DNA from: Lysinibacillus_B sp031181585
GTDB taxonomy: Bacteria > Bacillota > Bacilli > Bacillales_A > Planococcaceae
Direction: 5' to 3'
Assembly (NCBI RefSeq): GCF_047301505.1
Contig: NZ_CP154840.1
Coordinates: 868,001 to 932,000, forward strand
Length of the DNA: 64,000 nucleotides
The position numbers were made by a program, and so were the translations under genes. Every line of letters starts with the position of its first letter. The stretch's first letter is position 1. Below the pieces are notes generated by a model, which was given only the letters and a program-made list of their open reading frames with translations, was not told where the DNA came from and did not search any database. This document shows positions 8,980-15,987 of the stretch, one piece after another.

Positions 8980-9861
8980 ATGGCGCAAGGCCAAATTAGA
9001 AAAGCATTAAGCGGATATTATTATGTTGAGCAGGATGGAGAACTGATTCAGTGTAGAGGCCGTGGGGTATTCCGCAACCGTGGTGAAGCTCCGCTTGTCG
9101 GTGACGTCGTTGATTTTACGAAAGATGGTGAATCGGATGGCTATGTAATGAAAATCCATCCACGTAAAAATGAGCTTGTACGACCGCCGATTGCAAATAT
9201 TGATCAAGCGATTCTTGTCTTTTCAGTAAAGGAGCCGGAGTTCAATACAATCCTGCTAGATCGCTTTTTAGTCGTTTTAGAGTCATTTCATATTGAGCCG
9301 ATCATTTGTTTGACAAAGATGGACTTATTGGCAGACAGTGAGCACGCTGGGCTGGAAGCTTATATTGAAGATTACAAGGCAATCGGCTATGAAGTTATTA
9401 CGACCTATAAAGAAGATGTTTCCTTGCTTGATCGCCTTCAGCCAGTTTTGGAAGGAAAAACAACAGTCCTGGCAGGGCAATCAGGTGTCGGAAAGTCAAC
9501 ACTTTTGAATACACTCCTGCCAAACTTAAATTTAAAAACTGGCATTATTTCGCAAAGTCTCGGGCGCGGAAAGCATACAACACGTCACGTTGAGTTAATT
9601 GAAGTATGTGGAGGTCTGCTGGCTGACACACCAGGATTCAGTTCATTTGATTTCGATACGATTGAAAAAGAAGAATTAACAGCGTGTTTTCCAGAATTTC
9701 AGCGCATCGCAGAAGGGTGTAAATTCCGTGGCTGCCTACATATAAAGGAGCCGAAATGTGCAGTAAAGGCAGCGCTTGAAACGGGTGAGATAAAAGCATA
9801 CCGCTATGAGCATTATGAACAGTTTTTGCAAGAAATACTTGATCGAAAGCCGAGGTATTAA
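8980..9861 (+). CDS. rsgA: Small ribosomal subunit biogenesis GTPase RsgA
   Basis: RsgA is a circularly permuted GTPase that acts late in 30S subunit maturation. The 293-residue protein has an N-terminal OB-fold, then the G4 motif TKMDL before G1 (GQSGVGKSTLLN) and G3 (DTPGF), which shows the permuted order. A C-terminal zinc-binding region with CKFRGCLH and a later Cys completes the family layout. GGGAGGG precedes the ATG. In Bacillus this protein (CpgA) is a PrkC substrate, which fits its position; that link is known for the family, not shown here. Confidence 0.96.
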   Translation: MAQGQIRKALSGYYYVEQDGELIQCRGRGVFRNRGEAPLVGDVVDFTKDGESDGYVMKIHPRKNELVRPPIANIDQAILVFSVKEPEFNTILLDRFLVVLESFHIEPIICLTKMDLLADSEHAGLEAYIEDYKAIGYEVITTYKEDVSLLDRLQPVLEGKTTVLAGQSGVGKSTLLNTLLPNLNLKTGIISQSLGRGKHTTRHVELIEVCGGLLADTPGFSSFDFDTIEKEELTACFPEFQRIAEGCKFRGCLHIKEPKCAVKAALETGEIKAYRYEHYEQFLQEILDRKPRY

Positions 9862-10529
9862 TGATGATAAAAATTGCACCATCTATTCTAGCTGCAGACT
9901 TTGCCAAATTAGGTGAAGAAGTGAAGGAAGTGGAAGCAGCAGGAGCAGAATTAATTCATATTGATGTAATGGACGGACATTTCGTACCGAACATTTCCTT
10001 TGGAGCAATTGCTTTAGAGGCGATCCGTCCTTTATCGACTTTACCAATGGATGTCCATTTAATGATTGAAAACCCAGATCAGTATATCGAGCAGTTCGCC
10101 AAGGCAGGCGCGGATTATATAACGGTACATGTAGAGGCTTGCCGCCATTTGCATCGTACGATTCAGCTGATCCGTTCATTCGGCGTAAAACCAGGTGTCG
10201 TTTTAAACCCGCATACCCCAATCGAATCGATTCTTCATATTTTAGAGGATGTAGATATGGTATTGTTCATGACAGTAAACCCAGGTTTTGGAGGCCAGAA
10301 GTTTATCTCTTCTGTACTGCCTAAAATCGAGGCATTATCTAGCATCATCAAAGAGCGAGGATTGGAGATAGATATTGAGATTGATGGCGGTATTACAGCA
10401 GAAACAATTGTCCCTTGTGTAAAAGCCGGTGCCAATATTTTTGTGGCAGGATCTGCCATTTATAGTAAGGAAGACCGGGCGGCAGCATTGCAGGAAATCA
10501 AGCAAGCCGGCCTAGCTGCTATTCAATGA
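9861..10529 (+). CDS. rpe: Ribulose-phosphate 3-epimerase
   Basis: This enzyme interconverts ribulose 5-phosphate and xylulose 5-phosphate in the pentose phosphate pathway. The TIM-barrel sequence shows PSILAADFAKLGEE at the N-terminus, HIDVMDGHFVPN with metal ligands, DVHLMIENP, VNPGFGGQ and the final EIDGGI motif with a catalytic Asp. The length of 222 is usual. The start overlaps the rsgA stop by one base; an ATG three bases later is equally possible. Confidence 0.96.
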   Translation: MMIKIAPSILAADFAKLGEEVKEVEAAGAELIHIDVMDGHFVPNISFGAIALEAIRPLSTLPMDVHLMIENPDQYIEQFAKAGADYITVHVEACRHLHRTIQLIRSFGVKPGVVLNPHTPIESILHILEDVDMVLFMTVNPGFGGQKFISSVLPKIEALSSIIKERGLEIDIEIDGGITAETIVPCVKAGANIFVAGSAIYSKEDRAAALQEIKQAGLAAIQ

Positions 10530-11158
10530 TCGTAGCCATTTGTTCAGGCGGCCCCATTCGTGAGGCCGTCTTTCATTTAAAAGCAGACCGGTGGATTGGG
10601 GTGGACCGCGGGGCCTATCATTTAATTGAAGAGGGTATTATACCGGATGCAATCGTGGGTGATTTTGATTCGGTCACGGAAGAAGAGTATGCACGTATTT
10701 CCGAAACCGTAATACATGTTGAAATGTTCCAGGCTGAAAAGGATGAAACGGATACTGATCTGGCACTTGAGCGGGCACTTGAGTTCCACCCGCACACCGT
10801 CTTGTTAACAGGCGTTACGGGAGGGCGGCTTGACCACCATGAAGCAGCGCTGCGCTCCTTATACCGTTTCCAGCTTGCATATCCGAATATTCAGTTTAAA
10901 ATTATTAACAAGCAAAATGAACTGCAGTTTTTGCTGCCGGGGCACCATCAACTTAAAAATACGAAGCACCAATACCTTTCCTTTTTTGCCTATGGGGAGG
11001 CAATTCAGGGAGTTACGCTTCGGGGAGTCAAATACGAAACGACGAAGGAAATGATTGAGCAGGGGACATCCCGTTTTACAAGTAATGAAATCATACAAGA
11101 TGATGCGTATATCGCGTTCACCTCTGGCATATGTTTAATGGTAAGAAGCATGGACTAA
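10526..11158 (+). CDS. thiN: Thiamine pyrophosphokinase
   Basis: ThiN transfers pyrophosphate from ATP to thiamine to make the cofactor thiamine diphosphate. The 210-residue protein has the family signatures GVDRGAYHLIEEGIIPDAIVGDFDS and TDTDLALE, with acidic metal-binding residues, and a second half containing GVTGGRLDH. It starts by ATGA overlap with rpe. The rsgA-rpe-thiN-spoVM order is the one known in Bacillus. Confidence 0.94.
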   Translation: MIVAICSGGPIREAVFHLKADRWIGVDRGAYHLIEEGIIPDAIVGDFDSVTEEEYARISETVIHVEMFQAEKDETDTDLALERALEFHPHTVLLTGVTGGRLDHHEAALRSLYRFQLAYPNIQFKIINKQNELQFLLPGHHQLKNTKHQYLSFFAYGEAIQGVTLRGVKYETTKEMIEQGTSRFTSNEIIQDDAYIAFTSGICLMVRSMD

Positions 11159-11170
11159 GGGGGAGCGATA

Positions 11171-11257
11171 GTGAAAGTATACACTTTTCAAATTCCAAAA
11201 TTTTTAAGCAGTATGACAAGAGCTTGCATCAAGGTTTTTCGCCGGGAGAAAAAATAA
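11171..11257 (+). CDS. spoVM: Stage V sporulation protein M (SpoVM), 28 residues
   Basis: A 28-codon gene starting GTG, preceded by GGGGGAG, and reading MKVYTFQIPKFL at its N-terminus. SpoVM is a tiny amphipathic helix that recognises the convex outer forespore membrane and anchors the coat ATPase SpoIVA. The key Pro9 of the B. subtilis peptide is conserved, as is the pattern of basic and hydrophobic residues, ending in RREKK. It is two residues longer than the B. subtilis version as I remember it. Position between thiN and rpmB is the expected one. It marks the organism as a spore-former. Confidence 0.9.
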   Translation: MKVYTFQIPKFLSSMTRACIKVFRREKK

Positions 11258-11301
11258 AAGGGAGTGGGTAACCGTTATGGCTACTCACTCCCTTGTTTTT
11301 T
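11258..11301 (+). terminator. Intrinsic terminator after spoVM
   Basis: A 13-bp stem (11258-11270 with 11282-11294, one G-U pair) and an 11-base loop are followed by GTTTTTT. It ends the operon that reaches back through thiN and rsgA. Confidence 0.9.
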
Positions 11302-11304
11302 GAT

Positions 11305-11336
11305 AAAAAAGAGCATCAACAGTAAATGCTGATGCC
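11305..11336 (-). terminator. Intrinsic terminator for rpmB
   Basis: Read on the - strand, GGCATCAGCA and TGTTGATGC pair around a short loop, followed by six or more T. It lies directly after the rpmB stop and back to back with the spoVM terminator. Confidence 0.8.
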
Positions 11337-11346
11337 CAGTACGCGA

Positions 11347-11535
11347 TTAAACGCGCTCAACTTTACCTGATTTTAATGCACGAGCAGAAACCCATACACG
11401 TTTTGGCTTACCGTCAACTAGGATACGAACTTTTTGTAAGTTAGCGCCCCAAGTACGTTTAGAAGCGTTCATAGCGTGAGAACGGTTGTTGCCTGTACGA
11501 GCTTTACGGCCAGTGATAACACATTTCTTTGGCAT
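11347..11535 (-). CDS. rpmB: 50S ribosomal protein L28
   Basis: A 62-residue basic protein, start MPKKCVITGRKA, end KSGKVERV, matching bacterial L28. It is the only - strand gene of the window and faces the spoVM operon. GGAGGG lies just upstream of the ATG on the - strand. The zinc-type cysteine set seen in some L28 proteins is absent, as only one Cys (residue 5) is present. Confidence 0.97.
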   Translation of the reverse strand: MPKKCVITGRKARTGNNRSHAMNASKRTWGANLQKVRILVDGKPKRVWVSARALKSGKVERV

Positions 11536-11602
11536 GTAAATTCCCTCCTAACAGATGAATCTGAAAGCTTGTTTTTCAGTTCGATATTTCACATACCATA
11601 AT

Positions 11603-11631
11603 AATTTAACATAGACTCTACATGCTTGCAA
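11603..11631 (-). promoter_or_regulatory. Probable sigma-A promoter of rpmB
   Basis: On the - strand TTGCAA (11626-11631), a 17-base spacer and TAAATT (11603-11608) with an extended TG one base upstream. It is about 70 bases before the rpmB start. No better match was seen. Confidence 0.4.
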
Positions 11632-11723
11632 GACATTTCGCACATACTTTCAAGAAAAAAACCTTTACACCTTGTAAAGCATTGTCAATTATAAGGGGTG
11701 CAATCGCTTTTCATTGTAACCGC

Positions 11724-11753
11724 TAGACTTCAATGAACGTTTTCTTTTATAAT
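11724..11753 (+). promoter_or_regulatory. Possible sigma-A promoter of yloU-fakA
   Basis: A perfect TATAAT (11748-11753) is preceded at 18 bases by TAGACT (11724-11729). It lies 55 bases before yloU. The -35 element is weak. Confidence 0.4.
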
Positions 11754-11807
11754 CAATCTTTGTGTAGTACAATATAGACAGTCAAAAAGAGCCAAGGAGG
11801 CATATGT

Positions 11808-12170
11808 ATGTCAGTAGAATTAAAAAATGAATTCGGCCAAATTGATATTTCCAATGACGTCATTGCACAAATTGCAGGCGGCGCTGCAATCGAATGCTAC
11901 GGAATTGTAGGTATGGCAAGTAAACACCAAATTCGTGATGGCTTGACAGATATTTTACGGAAAGAAAACTTTGCAAAGGGCGTATTGATCCGCCAGGATG
12001 GCGAAGATTTGCATATTGATATGTACATCATTGTAAGCTATGGAACGAAAATTTCTGAAATCGCATACCAAGTACAATCAAAAGTAAAATATACAGTGAA
12101 CAAAACATTAGGCATGAGCGTAAAATCAGTGAACATCTTTGTTCAAGGCGTGCGCGTAATGAATGTGTAA
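11808..12170 (+). CDS. yloU: Asp23/Gls24 family envelope stress protein YloU
   Basis: A 120-residue Asp23 (DUF322) domain protein. Members of this family are found at the membrane of Gram-positive cells and are linked to envelope stress in staphylococci; the exact role of YloU is not known. The typical pattern of a glycine-rich start (IAGGAAIECYGIVGM) and a C-terminal VNIFVQGVRV strand is seen. AAGGAGG precedes the ATG. It is always found beside fakA (yloV), and only 18 bases separate them here. Confidence 0.9.
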   Translation: MSVELKNEFGQIDISNDVIAQIAGGAAIECYGIVGMASKHQIRDGLTDILRKENFAKGVLIRQDGEDLHIDMYIIVSYGTKISEIAYQVQSKVKYTVNKTLGMSVKSVNIFVQGVRVMNV

Positions 12171-12188
12171 GAGGAGGATTCAAGGCGA

Positions 12189-13838
12189 ATGAAGTCATTA
12201 GACGGAATTAAATTTGCAGAAATGGTACAGATGGGTGCACATCACCTCTACCAAAATGCAAGTTATGTAGATTCGTTAAATGTATTCCCAGTACCAGACG
12301 GTGATACAGGGACGAATATGAATTTATCGATGACGTCAGGTGCAAAGGAAACGGAAGCGAACACAAGTGAGCATATCGGGAAGACAGCACAGGCGTTATC
12401 AAAAGGATTATTAATGGGTGCGCGCGGCAACTCAGGCGTTATTTTATCGCAATTATTCCGCGGCTTTGGAAAAGCGATTGAAAAAGATGCGGCAATCGAT
12501 GCGAAAGGGCTGGCTGCAGCTTTCCAAGGCGGTGTGGATACTGCGTATAAAGCGGTGATGAAGCCGGTAGAAGGAACGATTTTAACAGTGGCACGCGAAG
12601 CAGCGGCTAAAGGTGTCGAAGCTGCAGAGACTACAGATGATTTAATTGAATTGATGGAGGCATTCGTGGAAGAGGCGAAAGCATCTTTAAATCGTACTCC
12701 TGAACTATTACCTGTATTAAAAGAAGTCGGCGTAGTTGACAGTGGTGGACAAGGACTGCTGTTTGTGTACGAAGGTTTTCTTGCGTCTTTAAAAGGTGAG
12801 GAGCTTCCTGAACGAAATGATGCATCCTTGGATGATTTAATCAGTGCAGAGCACCATCGTGTTCAAGATTTTATGAATACAGAAGATATCGAATTCGGCT
12901 ACTGTACAGAAATTATGGTACGTTTTGAAGATGAAAAAGAGCCTTTTAATGAAGATCAGTTCCGCAATGAGCTAAATCCATTTGGTGACTCGCTGCTAGT
13001 TATTTCTGATGATGAAATTGCGAAAGTACATATTCACACAGAAACGCCTGGTGCAGTTTTATCGGCAGGGCAAAAGTATGGAAGCTTAATTAAAATTAAA
13101 GTAGATAATATGCGCGAGCAGCACTCGGCTATCGTAGGTGATTCTTCAGCTCCTGCAGCTCCGCCAGCGAAAAAAGAACAGCACCCTTATGCAGTTGTCA
13201 CGATTGCAATGGGGGAAGGGATTGCCAATCTGCTTCGTTCGATCGGTGCCTCTTATGTCATTGAGGGCGGTCAAACAATGAACCCATCGACGGAGGATAT
13301 TGTAAAAGCTGTGAAGGAAATCGGCGCAGAGCGTGTACTGATCCTGCCAAATAATAAAAATATTGTGATGGCGGCAGAACAAGCGGTGGAGCTTCTTGAT
13401 ATTGAAGCGGCTGTTGTAGCAACAAAGACAATTCCTCAAGGGATGGCAGCTATCTTGGCGTTCAATCCTGAGCTGAGTATCGAAGAAAATAAAGAAAATA
13501 TGACAGAAGGCTTTGCCCATGTAAAAACAGGCCAGGTGACATATGCAGTACGTGATACATCGATTGACGGTGTGGAAATCCGTAAAGATGACTATATGGC
13601 ACTAGCAGAGGGCAAAATCGTTTTATCAACACCACAATTGATGGATGCTGCAAAAGAAGTAATCGGCGGCATAGCTGATGAAGACAGCGAAATTATTACC
13701 ATCATTTATGGGGAAGATGCAACGGAAGAACAAGCGAACGAATTAGCTAGCTTCATCGAGGAGAACTTCGCGGATGCAGAAGTAGAAATCGTTGAAGGAA
13801 AACAATCGTTATATCCATTTATCCTATCAGTTGAATAA
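12189..13838 (+). CDS. fakA: Fatty acid kinase FakA (DAK-domain protein YloV)
   Basis: FakA phosphorylates fatty acids held by FakB proteins, feeding exogenous acids to PlsX. The 549-residue protein has an N-terminal DhaK-L-like kinase domain (about 1-200) with NVFPVPDGDTGTNMNLSM, whose aspartates bind Mg-ATP, and GARGNSGVILSQ. A middle domain and a C-terminal domain follow, joined by a Pro/Ala-rich linker near residue 320. GAGGAGG precedes the ATG. Its presence near plsX fits a shared lipid function. No fakB is in the window. Confidence 0.92.
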   Translation: MKSLDGIKFAEMVQMGAHHLYQNASYVDSLNVFPVPDGDTGTNMNLSMTSGAKETEANTSEHIGKTAQALSKGLLMGARGNSGVILSQLFRGFGKAIEKDAAIDAKGLAAAFQGGVDTAYKAVMKPVEGTILTVAREAAAKGVEAAETTDDLIELMEAFVEEAKASLNRTPELLPVLKEVGVVDSGGQGLLFVYEGFLASLKGEELPERNDASLDDLISAEHHRVQDFMNTEDIEFGYCTEIMVRFEDEKEPFNEDQFRNELNPFGDSLLVISDDEIAKVHIHTETPGAVLSAGQKYGSLIKIKVDNMREQHSAIVGDSSAPAAPPAKKEQHPYAVVTIAMGEGIANLLRSIGASYVIEGGQTMNPSTEDIVKAVKEIGAERVLILPNNKNIVMAAEQAVELLDIEAAVVATKTIPQGMAAILAFNPELSIEENKENMTEGFAHVKTGQVTYAVRDTSIDGVEIRKDDYMALAEGKIVLSTPQLMDAAKEVIGGIADEDSEIITIIYGEDATEEQANELASFIEENFADAEVEIVEGKQSLYPFILSVE

Positions 13839-13852
13839 TGCATAAAAGGATC

Positions 13853-13900
13853 AGGGGCTGCCCCGTAAGTATATGCTTATGGGGAGCCTCTTTCGTTTTA
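13853..13900 (+). terminator. Intrinsic terminator after fakA
   Basis: AGGGGCTGCCCCGTAAG pairs imperfectly with CTTATGGGGAGCCTCT around a six-base loop, followed by TTTCGTTTT. It lies 15 bases after the fakA stop. Confidence 0.8.
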
Positions 13901-13911
13901 ATTAAAATTTG

Positions 13912-13940
13912 TTTTGATTCGTATCAATCCCGTGTATAAT
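13912..13940 (+). promoter_or_regulatory. Probable sigma-A promoter of sdaAB-sdaAA
   Basis: TATAAT (13935-13940) with TTTTGA (13912-13917) at 17 bases. Transcription would begin near 13947, leaving a leader of about 145 bases before sdaAB. Confidence 0.6.
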
Positions 13941-13952
13941 CGGGAAGAAAAG

Positions 13953-14000
13953 CCTCTTAAAAGAGGAGATTTCAGCTTGGATACATTATTTTTCATATGA
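13953..14000 (+). promoter_or_regulatory. sdaAB leader: short hairpin and possible 7-codon leader ORF
   Basis: CCTCTT (13953-13958) and AAGAGG (13961-13966) can fold on each other. The second arm is part of AGAGGAG, a good ribosome site placed eight bases before TTG 13977. That TTG opens a seven-codon ORF (MDTLFFI) ending at TGA 13998-14000. A real leader peptide with a hidden ribosome site is inference. Confidence 0.35.
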
Positions 14001-14090
14001 AAAGTTGAAAGATTTGTATGTGATAGGCTTGCTTGATAAACTAAAGGTAAGAAAAAAATTGTGAGAAAATTGAAGTGGGAAGGTGACTTG

Positions 14091-14753
14091 ATGAAATTTA
14101 CATCTGTATTTGATATCATCGGTCCAGTAATGATCGGTCCGTCAAGCTCGCATACAGCAGGGGCAGCACGGATTGGCAGAGTGGCGCGTGATTTATTCGG
14201 CCGGCAGCCGAAGCAGGTGAAAATCCATTTATATGGCTCGTTTGCTGAAACGTATCGAGGTCATGGAACGGACGTAGCGATTGTTGGGGGTCTCTTAAAC
14301 TATGATACGTATGATGAGCGCATTAAAACGGCGTTTGAAGATGCAGCAGCAGCTGAGATGGAGTTTGAATTTATTCCTGAAGAGGCACATAAAGAACATC
14401 CAAATACAGCCCGCATTGTCATGAGTGATGATGACGGAGAGATGAGTGTAGAAGGCATCTCCATTGGGGGCGGAAAAATTGAAATCAGTGAAGTAAACGG
14501 CTTTAAGCTGCGCTTGACTGGAGGTATGCCGGCTATTCTGGTAGTGCATAATGATCGCACAGGCTGTATTGCCAATGTAGCGAACTGCCTGGCTATGCAT
14601 AACGTAAATATTGGCCATATGGAAGTATCCCGTATCGAACGAGGACATACTGCGTTAATGGTAATCGAAGTGGACCAAAATATAGAAGAACGAGTTCTGG
14701 ACCAGATTTCATATATTCCGCATATTACAAAAGTCTCGAAGATTAATAATTAG
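14091..14753 (+). CDS. sdaAB: L-serine dehydratase, beta subunit
   Basis: The beta subunit of the iron-sulfur L-serine deaminase, which turns serine into pyruvate and ammonia. The start ATG 14091 (MKFTSVFDIIGPVMIG) has GGGAAGGTGA in front; an in-frame GTG at 14061 lacks a site. The motif GPSSSHTAGA (residues 14-23) is typical for the family. The C-terminal third is an ACT domain (GGMPAILVVHNDRTG onwards), which binds serine as a regulator in relatives. The alpha subunit follows 12 bases after the stop. Confidence 0.94.
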   Translation: MKFTSVFDIIGPVMIGPSSSHTAGAARIGRVARDLFGRQPKQVKIHLYGSFAETYRGHGTDVAIVGGLLNYDTYDERIKTAFEDAAAAEMEFEFIPEEAHKEHPNTARIVMSDDDGEMSVEGISIGGGKIEISEVNGFKLRLTGGMPAILVVHNDRTGCIANVANCLAMHNVNIGHMEVSRIERGHTALMVIEVDQNIEERVLDQISYIPHITKVSKINN

Positions 14754-14765
14754 GAGGACCGCAAA

Positions 14766-15674
14766 GTGGACGTGTTATTTCAAAATGTAAGAGAATTGGT
14801 TGCCTTAGCGGAAAAAGAGAATAAAAGTATTTCAGAGCTTATGATCGAACAAGAAATGCTGATTAGTGGACGCAGTAGAGAAATGATCATGGAGCAGATG
14901 GACCGTAACTTAACGGTAATGGAAGAGGCAGTTGAACGCGGACTTAAGGGAGTTCAGTCTGTTACAGGCTTGACAGGTGGAGATGCTGTACTTATTCAAA
15001 ACTATATTGCAAGCGGAAAATCATTATCAGGTGAGCTGCTGCTTGATGCAGTAAGTAAAGCGGTAGCGACAAATGAAGTGAATGCAGCCATGGGAACAAT
15101 CTGTGCTACGCCTACAGCCGGCTCAGCTGGCGTTGTGCCGGGTACACTGTTTGCTGTTAAAAATAAGCTGAATCCGACTCGTGAACAAATGATTCGTTAT
15201 TTATTTACATCCGGCGCATTTGGTTTTATCGTAGCGAATAATGCATCCATTTCTGGTGCAGCTGGTGGATGTCAGGCAGAGGTAGGGTCTGCAGCAGCGA
15301 TGGCGGCAGCGGCTATTGTTGAAATGGCTGGGGGTACACCGCAGCAGAGTGCAGAGGGCTTTGCTATTACATTGAAAAATATGCTTGGGCTTGTATGTGA
15401 TCCAGTTGCAGGACTTGTGGAAGTACCATGTGTTAAACGGAATGCCATGGGGGCAGCGAATGCTCTTGTAGCAGCAGATATGGCGCTTGCCGGTGTGACA
15501 AGCCGTATTCCATGCGACGAAGTAATTGGAGCAATGTACCGGATCGGGCAGGCAATGAGTCCGAATTTAAAAGAAACAGCAAGAGGCGGCCTGGCTGCAA
15601 CACCGACAGGAAAGGCGATCAGTAAAGCAATTTTTGATAACGGTGGATTACAGAGCATCAAATCACTGCAATAA
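14766..15674 (+). CDS. sdaAA: L-serine dehydratase, alpha subunit
   Basis: The catalytic subunit carrying the 4Fe-4S cluster. Cysteines expected to hold or flank the cluster are seen in ICATPTAG, GGCQAEVG, and LVCDPVAGLVEVPC. Length 302 is usual. The start is GTG 14766 with AGGAGG ten bases upstream. It forms a two-gene unit with sdaAB and a terminator follows directly. Confidence 0.94.
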   Translation: MDVLFQNVRELVALAEKENKSISELMIEQEMLISGRSREMIMEQMDRNLTVMEEAVERGLKGVQSVTGLTGGDAVLIQNYIASGKSLSGELLLDAVSKAVATNEVNAAMGTICATPTAGSAGVVPGTLFAVKNKLNPTREQMIRYLFTSGAFGFIVANNASISGAAGGCQAEVGSAAAMAAAAIVEMAGGTPQQSAEGFAITLKNMLGLVCDPVAGLVEVPCVKRNAMGAANALVAADMALAGVTSRIPCDEVIGAMYRIGQAMSPNLKETARGGLAATPTGKAISKAIFDNGGLQSIKSLQ

Positions 15675-15685
15675 GGAAGACAGAA

Positions 15686-15718
15686 ACACACGATGAGCTA
15701 AATCGTGTGTTTTTTTTT
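15686..15718 (+). terminator. Intrinsic terminator after sdaAA
   Basis: ACACACGAT (15686-15694) and ATCGTGTGT (15702-15710) form a nine-bp perfect stem with a seven-base loop, followed by eight T. Confidence 0.92.
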
Positions 15719-15858
15719 GCCTTCTTGCTGGTGCACGGAGACCTATAAGTCAGCAGCTGATGAAAAGATATCTTTAGAGGATAACAAGAAAAATAAATGA
15801 TACAATTGAATTGTAGAAAACAGAACGTATGTTGTGCAACAGTGCATAAATAGAAAAA

Positions 15859-15987
15859 ATGCGAGAGCAAAATGCAATCGTAATGGAAGGAGGAAGGCTC
15901 TTCCTGGAGAGTTTGAGCGAAGCTTTGTTTCTACTAGCAGACAAAGTTTTTGCTGGGCGAATTTTGGAGGAGCTGTCGGGCAAGTGA
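15859..15987 (+). CDS. Small ORF of 42 codons overlapping the recG start (unrecognised)
   Basis: I do not recognise this protein. The frame runs from ATG 15859 (alternatively ATG 15883) to TGA 15985-15987, and its stop overlaps the recG GTG in a GTGA junction like the ATGA junctions seen elsewhere in the window. The product starts MREQNAIVMEGG and has a strongly amphipathic C-terminal half, rich in Leu and Ala with alternating Glu, Lys and Arg, probably one helix. The frame used by the longest version of recG looks unlike protein here. The ribosome site is weak at 15859; GGAGAG or GGAGG stretches would serve internal starts. It may be a coupled small protein, a leader peptide or chance. Confidence 0.42.
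   Translation: MREQNAIVMEGGRLFLESLSEALFLLADKVFAGRILEELSGK

Noticed and set aside
15272..15691. Long - strand ORF of 139 codons opposite sdaAA
   Set aside because: It is a shadow of the strongly biased codon use of sdaAA on the other strand and has no ribosome site or family motif. The same holds for the other long - strand frames opposite smc, ffh and recG.
15920..15951. Terminator-like hairpin (CTTTGT...ACAAAG then TTTTT) before recG
   Set aside because: The stem is only six bp with an open 12-base loop, and the segment falls inside the possible 42-codon ORF; I do not count it as a terminator.
15834..15983. 50-residue N-terminal extension of RecG
   Set aside because: Composition is not protein-like, RecG relatives start near GTG 15984 and the stretch is better explained by the overlapping 42-codon ORF.
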